Shown here one piece after another: positions 12,501 through 20,929 of a DNA stretch of 64,000 bases. The number at the start of each line of letters is the position of its first letter. Position 1 is the stretch's first letter. Made by a program: the position numbers and the translations under genes. A model generated the notes under the pieces. The model was given only the letters and a program-made list of their open reading frames with translations, was not told the origin of the DNA and did not search any database. Source of the stretch: Molanna angustata (lineage: Eukaryota > Arthropoda > Insecta > Trichoptera > Molannidae); contig OY754986.1 of the NCBI GenBank assembly GCA_963576475.1, forward strand, positions 10,887,321 through 10,951,320, in the 5' to 3' direction.

Positions 12501-12698
12501 CCATCAAATATTTTTGTATCACGAACAGATGATATTATATTTGCAGTTAAACCGGGGGACGTAGGTAACACAATATCAGACATAAAGATACCCAAAAGTT
12601 TTTCGGAACTTTTTGACATGGCCAATGAGAGTTTCAGAAAATCAAGACAAGAAAAATCTATTCAGCAGGTATCTGAAGACAAGACCAAGGAGCCATAG
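6543..12698 (+). CDS. MICOS complex subunit MIC26/MIC27 (apolipoprotein O-like)
   Basis: MIC26/MIC27 are inner-membrane proteins of the mitochondrial MICOS complex, which shapes crista junctions; MIC27 (APOOL) binds cardiolipin. Coding exons are 6543-6700, 7628-7794, 8354-8463, 10682-10817 and 12547-12698, all GT/AG with matching phases, giving 240 residues plus a missing first exon. The N-terminus (IRKVILGSSTLVLSAVPLKA) looks like a targeting and membrane segment. A helical middle follows (QVKDVASQVHKTVND). Then come two glycine-rich membrane segments, IGATAMGTLTGFIFGLRGG and VTYSLLGTAAMGSLCYPEEA, the hallmark of the family. The tail runs NFAMGVKPGDVGN to a stop at 12696-12698. Introns hold LINE, SINE and tandem-repeat insertions. 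I cannot separate MIC26 from MIC27; insects often have one combined gene. Confidence 0.88.
7380..7560. mobile_element. Possible MITE in MICOS intron
   Basis: The segment holds TGGACGCAC...GATGCGCTCCGTTCGCTG...TGGACAC, compositionally like the 28.35-kb MITE with GCGTCCACA ends. No exact terminal pair is seen, so the assignment is weak. Confidence 0.25.
7893..8060 (+). mobile_element. tRNA-derived SINE, family A, copy 1
   Basis: The head GTCGGCCTTCGTGGTCCAGT with B-box GGTTCGATTCC is followed by the body motif TCAGTCTGGATCTGTG. It matches the copies at 45.45 and 62.47 kb and the minus copy at 25.13 kb. It lies in a MICOS intron. Confidence 0.85.
8165..8325 (+). mobile_element. tRNA-derived SINE, family C, copy 1 (damaged head)
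   Basis: Its body (AATTTCGTTCACCTATTGCA, AGCATTTATGCTTATTTTGG, GATGTATATGTACG) matches the copies at 29.44 and 59.54 kb. The tRNA head keeps GATGGCAGTAATCCAGTGG, so the D-arm region has been deleted. It ends just upstream of the MICOS exon at 8354. Confidence 0.75.
8480..9200 (-). mobile_element. Decayed LINE sequence in MICOS intron
   Basis: Near 8490 is the RTE 3' motif seen at 6.0 kb. Bases 8679-8810 match 57001-57105 (GTTATGACATTCATTAGCCA; GTGGATAAGTAAGG). A minus-strand stretch reads ITLYKTIIRTVVRNARW, like the RT thumb motif LYKTxIRPV. All frames are broken. Confidence 0.45.
9648..10325 (+). repeat. Four-copy tandem repeat (~155-bp unit) in MICOS intron
   Basis: The block TACGGGATCTTAGCCTCTTT recurs at about 9661, 9818, 10015 and 10172. 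Each unit carries a self-complementary AT core (ATTACTATTATT ... AATAATAGTAATAAT) and ends with AAAAATTGGGTCGTACTTAT. One unit has an extra insert at about 9938-9976 that includes a CTT run. Confidence 0.85.
10326..10681. other. MICOS intron sequence, nothing recognised
   Basis: AT-rich with no ORF or repeat pair visible up to the acceptor at 10681. Confidence 0.5.
10845..12540. other. MICOS intron; probable LINE tail and GC-richer island
   Basis: At 10848-10895 the TTATTTATTTAC...GTGTACAAAAGG motif resembles the 3' end of the LINE family at 47.4 kb, in minus orientation. Bases 11600-11760 are GC-richer than their surroundings (GCGCGCGTTTAAA, CGCCACACT) and could be an old LTR or promoter fragment; I cannot assign them. 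The rest shows nothing recognisable. Confidence 0.35.
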
Positions 12699-12964
12699 AT
12701 GGAGAGACATCCAACCGACCACGCATAATTTGGCACAATCAGAAAGGTATCATTACAATGCATTATTTATATTTTGATAACTAATACAAATCATTACATA
12801 ACATGACGTGGAAAAATTCCTTGTAGACAATAGGTATATCTTATGCATAAGAAGCAATGCTGTGTCTACAAGCATTTATTGCTACAATTTTCCATCCTAC
12901 AAACATATTTTCCTTAAAATTTTCAGCAATTATGTAGTTTATGATAAAGTTGGATTATTGTAAT

Positions 12965-13905
12965 GCTATTTTATTTTATTTTATTTTACCAAGGACAGCA
13001 CACAGTACATGCATACAATTATTGAAATTAAATAAATAAAAATACAAAAATAACATGTACCTATTACGTACTATACCTAATATCAAAATAATACAACAAA
13101 AAAGTGTGAATTAGTGGGGTGCGCGCATGAGAGAAGAGTAATACATGTGTGAGTGAAAGAGATATCTAGAAAGAGTGTGAGTGTGTGGGTGTGTATGTGT
13201 GTGTGTGAGAGAGGGTGTGCATGTGTGTGTAGACGAACATATTTTGACAGATTCATGATTTGGGAAGAAAAAGAAAATATATTGCTGAGGGTGGTTGGGA
13301 AAAATAAAATTAATCAGTACCTAATTGTTATAATGTCACGATGTTACATATAAGTTTATTTTTGAATGTTATATGTGAATCGAAAAATATGTCTAAGTCG
13401 GCATTTTTTTCGTAAGAGTTAAATAAGTTTATCATTCTGTTAATCGGAGCGTTTTTGGAAGCATTTGTTTTACAGATATTGGAGATGAAAAGTGACGTAT
13501 GTCTTGTCCAGCGAGTAGATGTATTAAATTTGATATTGGTAAGAATTTCATGACATTCTATGTTTCCATTTAGTATACTATGAAGGAACATAAGGTCTGA
13601 AATTGTGCGTCGCGTGGTCAAAGAAGTTAGTATAGCAGGTTGGTTAGTATTGTTACAACGGTAGTTTGAATATTTAATGAATTTATTCTGAATTTGATCC
13701 AACGAGTGAATGTAAACCTTGTACTGGGGATTCCATATAGTTGATGCGTACTCAAGTTGACCTCTGACAAGAGAGCAATATAATTGTTTTAATGTATTGG
13801 GATTTTTAAAGTATTTGCTGATTCTAAATATAAAGCCTAACATTTTATAAGATTTGTTTACTATAATTTCAATATGTTTGTCGAAGAGAAGTTTTGAATC
13901 AAGGT
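12965..13905 (-). mobile_element. 5'-truncated LINE fragment (RT C-terminus)
   Basis: On the minus strand, 13843-13328 encodes MLGFIFRISKYFKN...LYCSLVRGQLEYASTIWNP..., the thumb and tail of a CR1/Jockey-like RT (LVRxxLEYAxxIWxP). The TTTTA-rich tract at 12969-12990 is the 3' tail. GT-rich simple sequence lies within (13150-13225). It lacks endonuclease and RT catalytic motifs. Confidence 0.8.
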
Positions 13906-13918
13906 GTACGTATTTATG

Positions 13919-14400
13919 TGGGTTTGCCCAAGTATCAGTTCGATAGATTACAAATAGTTCTCAACGCAGCAACGAGGTTGATGTATGGAGCTCACCAAAG
14001 ATGTCTCATAAAACCTCTTCTTAACGAACTACACTGGTTGAAATGTCCAAAATGAGTGAACTATAAGGTATGCATGATGGTGCTCTGAAAGACTTGTGCC
14101 AAAATAATGTTCTATCAGTAAGACAGTTAACATTGTGATCATCTGGATCATAGTACCAACTCTTTAAAAGAATTTTTGACAGAGTCAATGAGGCGGCGGC
14201 TTACTATGATCGCAGTTTCAGTGTGAACAGGCCTTTGAAATGGAATAAATTGCCCCTTGATATACGTGGAGCTCAGAGCATTGACACCTTCAGTAGACTT
14301 CTTATTTAGTAGAGCCAACAAATAAGCTATAGTGCCCTTGTATCGCTAAACGGTGCTTTATAAATTCTATTTCATATTAATATATTTTGGACCAGCTTTA
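13919..14400 (+). mobile_element. L2/CR1-like LINE C-terminal fragment
   Basis: The plus strand reads GLPKYQFDRLQIVLNAATRL, LIKPLLNELHWL and, further on, WNKLPLDIRGAQSIDTFSRL. These are the typical tail motifs of L2/CR1 reverse transcriptases. Frames are broken by indels. It lies against the minus-strand fragment ending near 13905. Confidence 0.7.
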
Positions 14401-15680
14401 TGTATTACAGTCCCATAGCAGGAATGTCTCGACAGTATAACGATATGACAAGGTAGTGTCCTGATCTTGACGTGTTTGCGGATTCACCTCTCTGGTTTTA
14501 AGAAAAAAGTTAACTTGCGCGTGTTGTTTTAAGAAGGTCTCAGTGATATTTATATACGCTATTTCATTGTAATCTGTTTGAAATTGTCTTTTCTCTAACT
14601 TATATAACTTTTTTAACTTCTTATGTACCAATTTTTTACTTCTACTTAACTAAGTAACATCTATAACTTTTTTTTTCCTTAAATTATGTAACTATTTTTT
14701 TCTTCTTTTTTTACTTAACTTTTGTAACCGAATTTTATCTAATTTATGTAACTCTTACTTGTGTAACTTACGTGTGTGATTGAATAAGAGCTCATGTAAT
14801 TTTGTGTGCATCCATAATTGGACGTCCAGCACTAATAATAATTACCAATATTATTTTCTTTTTATGAAAATTGTAAGCTGGATGTCTGTCGATGTACCCT
14901 TTTTTAAATAAATAAATTTATCATTATTATAATCTCGTCACCGTATAATGGCCTCTATGACAGTTGGGCTCTTATAAAGTTTCATAATTATTGATAGCTA
15001 AGGGTAGGAGGACGAAAGAGGTACTTTATTAAGTACCCATAGACAATGTTGTAAACAATGAAAATACGGCATTTATGCCCCCACATTCAAGCTATTAATA
15101 ATTACGGAACTTCATGGAATGCATTAAAAAGGCTATCATACTGTGATGCGAGTGTAAGATAGATACATTTTGTCTTTAAAAAAAAGTGAATTTGTCTTTA
15201 AAAGAAATATTTACAAAAATAATGAAATTTATGTAGTTGAATATAAAGAAATTCCAGAGAAATGATATCTCATATAATACTAACACAAGTCAGGGTGTAA
15301 AGGATAAGATAATAGAAGAATATTTTCATTTGTCTATGACAGGGTTTATTATATACTTCATAGACTATATATAAATAATGGCACTCACAGACTAGTATTT
15401 TTAATCGGCCGATCTCTCAATCAGTATGGAGATGTATGCAAGTGCGCATAATACAACGATCGGTATCGGCCTATCTGAAACACAAACTACCAAGCAGTCA
15501 AACAATTGGCCAACTATAAAGTTTGTAGTTCGCAAGTGCTCTAAAAGTATGTATCATCTGTCAATTGAGACGGCTTCTAATTTGTAGAATTCCATAATTA
15601 GAAAAAATATGAACACATATTATATTTCACAATGTTTTTTTATTTAGTTTTACGACGACTGTCTCGACTTATAAGGCCAT
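14401..15680. other. AT-rich spacer
   Basis: There is a possible TAAA-type LINE tail at about 14905-14925. No gene, RNA gene or clear terminal repeats are seen in the remainder. Confidence 0.4.
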
Positions 15681-15684
15681 AATC

Positions 15685-16172
15685 AACTGGGGGGCAAGTC
15701 CCGTCAAACGGTAAAATCAAAACCCACACCATCTTAATATATTATAGAACTCCATATGATAATTATATCTATGATATGGGCAAACAAAAGGGTTTTGATT
15801 TCACTGCTTGACGAGGGCGACAAGTCTGGCCAACCGGCGGAATCAAAGCCATCCATGTTTCATGGATATAATTATCTTATGGAGTTCTATAATAACTTGA
15901 GATATTATAGAACTCCATATGATAATTATATCCATGATGTGAGTAAACACAAGGGTCCCGGGTTCGATTCCCGGTGGAGACATAAACATGGGGGCAAGTC
16001 TGGTCCAACCGGCGAAATCAAAACCTTCGTGATTACCCATATCATGGTTATAATTATCATGTGGAGTTCTATGACATCTAAAGATATTATAGAACTCCAT
16101 ATAATAATTATATCCATGATATGGGTAATCGTGAGGGTTTTGAATCCGCTGGTTCACCAGACGTTCGCCCCT
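15685..16172. mobile_element. Cluster of palindromic MITE copies (GGGGCAAGTC ends)
   Basis: Three copies of a fold-back unit (ATCATGGATATAATTATC ... GGAGTTCTATAATATC and its inverse) lie at 15735-15775 (half), 15858-15945 and 16030-16130. Outer arms read GGGGCAAGTCTGGTC...AATCAAAACCYTCGTGATTA. Copies with the same arms occur at 29364-29725 and 56124-56460. A piece of SINE A (GGTCCCGGGTTCGATTCCCG at 15953-15972) sits between copies. Confidence 0.8.
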
Positions 16173-16537
16173 GGTGTTGAGTATGCAGTTTTCATTGGTT
16201 TTATTAGATAGTTAAACAACAACAAAAAAGTATGTCTCACACTAGTCTTTTAAATATTCAAACAATACATATTACCGTGCTTTTGTATTTGTTTCTCTTT
16301 ATCTTACATTGATTGGCATTCCACCCAACCAATCATTAGGATGATTTCTGCCAGTATAAATATATTATTTTGAGAGTTGAGATGAATGTATTATAGATTT
16401 AATCTAAAAATAATTATGCTATTTTCTTCGGGTATATATTAAAATTATAACCAATACCATCATGCTGTTTCTCTTTTTTTATAGGCAGAGATAACTTAAT
16501 GCTAAACTTTCAATATTATTATATTTTTTCTTTTCAG

Positions 16538-16800
16538 GAGTCGAGGACTCACCACCACAGACTGTCTCTGAACCATCGGGCAGCATCTTATAGTAAATTT
16601 ATAACGTAGATAAGTTTAGGATGAAATTTTTTGTTATTTATTAACTAATGCATTTATTTGTCGTCTCTTGTTTTTGATTTATATGAACTAAATTGTCCAG
16701 AATCTGATTATCTTTCCCTCGTTATGTTCAGACATTGTGTTCTGTATGTCGGGAGGCTCAGTTTATTTGTATTATAAATAAATACATATATTTGTTACAT
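16538..16800 (+). other. Downstream MICOS exon: 3'UTR or alternative C-terminus
   Basis: A good acceptor (TTTTTTCTTTTCAG, ending 16537) opens an exon starting GAGTCGAGG; AATAAA at 16777-16782 supplies a poly(A) signal. One frame reads VEDSPPPQTVSEPSGSIL then stop, a plausible C-terminus, but it needs a phase-1 donor I did not find. Two upstream donors are possible. GTATCA at 12746 lies 47 nt after the stop, so this would be a 3'UTR exon. CAG|GTATCT at 12669 is phase 0 and would give ESRTHHHRLSLNHRAASYSK. Confidence 0.5.
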
Positions 16801-16834
16801 AAATATCTTTTATTTTGTATACTAAACCAGAAAA

Positions 16835-16900
16835 ACTAAAAGTTATGAACGAAAAGGTATTCCAACGGGAATTGAAAACAAGAATTGATACATGAAAGTC
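16835..16900 (+). mobile_element. Tiny LINE C-terminal remnant
   Basis: The reading [16 protein letters not shown] then stop is close to the minus-strand tail at about 45.98 kb ([16 protein letters not shown]). Only the last codons of an RT remain. Confidence 0.5.
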
Positions 16901-17009
16901 TGCCATATTTCAATATTGACTAAAAATTATTGTCCTGAGCCAATCGGCTTTTTTAATAATCATATATAACAAAAAAAAATCATTGATTATGAAACATAAC
17001 CAAACCATT

Positions 17010-17206
17010 TATAATAATAATAAACACTTCCTTGCACCCTGTGCAAGTGGCGAGTTTATTACCCTATGGCAATTTCTTCCAAATAACCAGTGTTTCCAGC
17101 CCAGAGATGCAATATTTGCGTGAGAAATGATTTTAAATAAATTTATCCTCTGCTGGGAATCGAACCCAGGACGCCCGCACAGAAACCAAACGGCTTACCA
17201 ACTGTG
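17010..17206 (-). mobile_element. tRNA-derived SINE, family B, copy 2
   Basis: (TAA)n tail, body and B-box match the other family B copies; the tRNA head stops at CAACTGTG, so about 20 bp of the 5' end are missing. Confidence 0.82.
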
Positions 17207-17519
17207 TATATGTTTGTATACATATATATGTATGTAACTCATTATTAAACTATGTAATGATGAATTCACTATTACATTTTTTGTTTAAATAAAAAACTAA
17301 TAAAATCCTGTAAAATTCACTTCATGACATTCAAGAAAATAACCTTTAAACATAGATATTATAAACTTTCATATGGAGAGCATATAGGTATATGAATTCC
17401 ATGTTTTTGTATATATGGCGTACATCTAATCCTTAAATTTTATTAAAATTATTTTTTGTAACACTGTGGGAAGCCATAATTAATAAAAATTTTGGTAAAC
17501 GTTGTTTATTCCACTCACA

Positions 17520-17580
17520 TTTATATAAGTTGAAACGTTTTCGGACTGTATTAGTCCATCTTCAGCCAGACTTAAAATGT
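17520..17580 (-). ncRNA. Hammerhead-like core, probably Penelope-derived
   Basis: On the minus strand CTGAAGA (core CUGANGA) is followed by GGACT-AATAC-AGTCC (stem II) and GAAAACGTTTC, giving a possible two-pair stem III and UUC cleavage site. Stem I pairing next to the core is poor, so activity is doubtful. Confidence 0.4.
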
Positions 17581-18067
17581 GACTGATTTGATTTTGTGTG
17601 TTGTTGAGTTTCCTTAAATTGTGTTGAGTTTTCATTTTTTGATTAAGAAATTAAAAAAAATAGTACTAAACTGGTTTATTTGATATAACATTATACAGAA
17701 ATATGAAAATGTGATTAAAATCAATTTATACATATAGTACATACAAAAAATCTACAACATGAGTAGTCGGGAAATATGTTTAAAAAAGATGAAGTTTCTA
17801 TACATAATTATTGTTATTACTACATAACTGAACATTTTATTTTATTTCATAAAAATATGTGCTGCGCGATAATTATCTACAACAAAAATCAAATCCTTTT
17901 TATTTACATTGTGTAGTAATATTTTTGTTCAAATTTTAAACCAATTTGCCCTTTATTTAGATGTTTACATTTTTCTATGGATACAATAAAAAAAATATTA
18001 AAGCATCATTCATCCTGAATGCAAATATTTTTTTTACAGGTATTTATTAACTGTAAGATTTAGAGAT

Positions 18068-19699
18068 TTGATAATATCGTTAGAGCACTTCCTGAACAGT
18101 ATGGTGGTGGATGCCCGGAACAGTTTACCAGAGGAAGGCGGTGTCTGCTGGTACTCATCAATAGATTGCTACAATCAACTCATCAATAGATTGGATATAT
18201 ACTATGCAAAGAAACACCATACAGGCTCCTACTTTGTCTCCTACTTCACTGCTCCAAACTACAACCTGTGCAAATTACTAAACGACAAGATTATTTTACA
18301 TGAACTTTCCACACCGAAGTATACAATTAAGAACAGCCTTGAACTGACTAATAAGTTAATTAATAAGTTTATTCCTAACAACGCTAGATTAATATCTTTC
18401 GATGTCACTAACCTTTTCACAAATGTACCAATTAAAGACTGCTGTAACATTCTGAAAGAAACCTTAGTTAATTCTCAGTTAGGAGATGATATTGTACAGG
18501 AGTTGGTCAGAATCTTCAATGTCTGCACGAATCAAAATTATTTTGAATTTAATAATAATATTTATTTCCAAAAAGACGGCTTACCGATGGGTATGCCAGC
18601 CAGTCCGATCCTGGCTGACATATTCATGAACAAACTCGAAACAGACCTGTTTGATTCTGACCACCCCCTACTCAAATGTGTTCTAGAGTGGTTCCGCTAC
18701 GTAGATGATATTTTCTGTATTTTTATAGGGACAGATAGACAATTAGACAGATTCCTCTCATTAATTAATTCACAACATCATAAAATCAAATTTACAGTAG
18801 AAAAAGAAGTTGATAAACGTTTGAATTTTCTAGACCTCTCGATAAAAATAATTAATAACAGACTTGATTTTAGCATATATAGAAAGCCTACGCACACTGA
18901 CATGATTATTCCTGCATCTTCACACCACCCAATTACACATAAACTCGCATGTTTTTATTCATTAATTGATAGACTGTTAAAGACCCCTCTCTCACAGAAA
19001 AACTATGAAAAAGAACTTATTACAATTAAACAGATAGCTTTCAATAACGGATACGAACAACAGTTGATAGACAAAATAATCAATAGGAAAGAATTTAAAT
19101 TAATTATTGATAAATTTATTTATCCACCAATAAACAATAATGAAAATCAAAAATGGAGAAAAATTCTGTACATAGATAAATTATCCACAAAAATAACGAA
19201 ACATATGCCTACAACAATTAAACCAGCCTTTTATACAAATAATAACCTCGGTAAATTACTTTGCAATTCTAAAACAAAAATAGATTTTAAAGAAAAAAGC
19301 GGAATTTATGAAATATCATGTGGAGACTGCGATTCATTGTACATTGGCCAAACCTCTAGAAACATTAATACGAGGATTAAAGAACATAGACGATGTATTA
19401 TGAATAGCAACTTCTCGGAATTCGCAAATCATATTATAGATACCAACCACTCATTCCATAGCCACACAGTTAAACTCTTACACCAAGTTACACACAAAGG
19501 TCATTTGATGAATAGTTTAGAAACAATAGAAATTCACAGAAACATCAATTTAGGTAAACCACTTATCAATAACACCAAATTCCCCAATTCTTCGCCATTA
19601 TTGACAATTTTCCCGTTATCCGTACCTCATTCTTCTCTCCAACCAATCACAATAACGAATACCCCACCTACACCCCACCAATCAACACAACACACATAG
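18068..19699 (+). CDS. Penelope-like element reverse transcriptase with GIY-YIG endonuclease, 5'-truncated
   Basis: An open frame of 543 residues. Penelope-like elements encode an RT related to telomerase plus a C-terminal GIY-YIG nuclease. RT motifs are LISFDVTNLFTNVPI (motif A, catalytic D), DGLPMGMPASPILADIFM (motif B) and FRYVDDIFCIF (motif C, YVDD). The nuclease begins near residue 415 with IYEISCGDCDSLYIGQTSRN and continues through TRIKEHRRC, with the GIY-like Y...YIG spacing intact. Full-length elements are longer at the N-terminus; here recognisable RT starts near residue 60 (APNYNLCKLLNDKI) and the first ~60 residues look like unrelated sequence read through, so the copy is 5'-truncated. 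It has no internal stop. It lies between the MICOS gene and DDX23. Confidence 0.88.
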   Translation: MIISLEHFLNSMVVDARNSLPEEGGVCWYSSIDCYNQLINRLDIYYAKKHHTGSYFVSYFTAPNYNLCKLLNDKIILHELSTPKYTIKNSLELTNKLINKFIPNNARLISFDVTNLFTNVPIKDCCNILKETLVNSQLGDDIVQELVRIFNVCTNQNYFEFNNNIYFQKDGLPMGMPASPILADIFMNKLETDLFDSDHPLLKCVLEWFRYVDDIFCIFIGTDRQLDRFLSLINSQHHKIKFTVEKEVDKRLNFLDLSIKIINNRLDFSIYRKPTHTDMIIPASSHHPITHKLACFYSLIDRLLKTPLSQKNYEKELITIKQIAFNNGYEQQLIDKIINRKEFKLIIDKFIYPPINNNENQKWRKILYIDKLSTKITKHMPTTIKPAFYTNNNLGKLLCNSKTKIDFKEKSGIYEISCGDCDSLYIGQTSRNINTRIKEHRRCIMNSNFSEFANHIIDTNHSFHSHTVKLLHQVTHKGHLMNSLETIEIHRNINLGKPLINNTKFPNSSPLLTIFPLSVPHSSLQPITITNTPPTPHQSTQHT

Positions 19700-19734
19700 T
19701 AGACACAGTAGTATGTAAATAATATTATTTAGTT

Positions 19735-19800
19735 ATAATACACCCGTCGATGGGAGGAGTGCTCTCCCGAAACTAGTAGTGTTTAATTATACTCAATAAG
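19735..19800 (+). ncRNA. Hammerhead-like motif in Penelope-like element 3' region
   Basis: Downstream of the RT stop: ACAC, CCGTCGAT, GGGAG-loop-CTCCC (stem II), GAAAC-TA-GTA, then GTGT. Stem I (ACAC/GTGT), stem II and a short stem III with a GUA site can all be drawn, but the 5' core CCGTCGAT departs from CUGANGA. The same variant core (CGGTCGAT) is present in palindrome P2, and the following AATAAGTGGTATTTAGC also resembles P2. Confidence 0.45.
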
Positions 19801-20308
19801 TGGTATTTAGCAAAGTACATATTTACATCATTATTATTGTAACCATACAGGCTCATCATTAATAGCTGTCTGCCTGTTGAATTATAATAAACGGGCCGTT
19901 TCACCATCTCTAGAAAAAAGTGCTTGATACCTAATCTAATTGATAAAACGAACTTAACAAAAATATACTATTGAGTAGAAATAAATACACTGAAAAAAAA
20001 TTAGAAAGTTGGTACAATGAATTTTATTTTAAAGTGCACTTCGTGGTTAATTTGGTATGATTACAATTGGTGTTTTCATACATTAATAACAGGATATTTC
20101 TTAAATTAGGGATTTTTATCTTTTGTAATATTTGTTAAAGTTATTTCTGATAAATCCGCACAAATCGTTAAAAAAATAAGTTCATTTTTAAAATAATTAT
20201 AGAAGATATGTATCATTCTATCATATTAAATTCAAACAGTTTTCTTTTAAAATATCTTATTAAGTTTTAAATATAATATTAGAGAAACTTGATTGAAAGA
20301 TACGGCAA
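19801..20308. other. Spacer downstream of the Penelope-like element
   Basis: Probably includes the rest of the element's 3' region (to about 19910). No gene is seen. Confidence 0.4.
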
Positions 20309-20524
20309 CATTAATAATAATAATAATGAACACTTCCTTGCACCCTACGCAAGTGGTGAGTTTATTGCCATATGGCAATTTCTTCCAACTAACCAGTGTT
20401 TCCAGTCCAGAGAAGCAATATTTGCGTGAGAAATAAATTGAAATAAATTTCTCCTCTGCTGGGAGTTGAACCCAGGACACCCGCACAGAAACCAAATGGC
20501 TTACCAACTGTGCCATGGCGGTCA
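20309..20524 (-). mobile_element. tRNA-derived SINE, family B, copy 3
   Basis: Complete head (minus strand: CCGCCATGGCACAGTTGGTA), body and (TTA)n tail. It lies about 400 bp downstream of the DDX23 stop codon. Confidence 0.85.
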
Positions 20525-20929
20525 GCACAGTTCAGTTTATTCAACCGACAGATGTACCAGTATAGTTATCGCCAAATAACTTGAACTTTTAGCAGAGAAG
20601 GGGGGCGATTTACACGTAAACCAACGAAGCAAAAAGACACTAATTTGCGCTCTGCGCAACCGGAAGCTCGTTCAAGATGTTTGGCGAAAATTATACCATT
20701 ATTACCATGAAATGCACATCAAGTGAAATGCAGTTTACCCACTCTCATTTTAAATTTATCTTATAGATAGTTATCTAAAACTATATTTGAAGTTGGTGAA
20801 ATATGTTGGTTGGCCCATAAGTGGAGTAAAATAATCTTAATTGATAAAAACATTTACTCTGTATGTGTATATAAACAAATGAGTAATATTTGTACATACG
20901 TTGATTGAAAATATCTACATGCGATGGTT

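Noticed and set aside
15756..16211. 151-codon plus-strand frame and 104-codon minus-strand frame
   Set aside because: They cross fold-back MITE copies and a SINE fragment; the peptides are repeat translations.
18068..18240. Treating the first ~60 residues of the Penelope-like ORF as its true N-terminus
   Set aside because: They do not resemble the family, and the RT begins abruptly after them; more likely a 5' truncation with read-through of flanking sequence.
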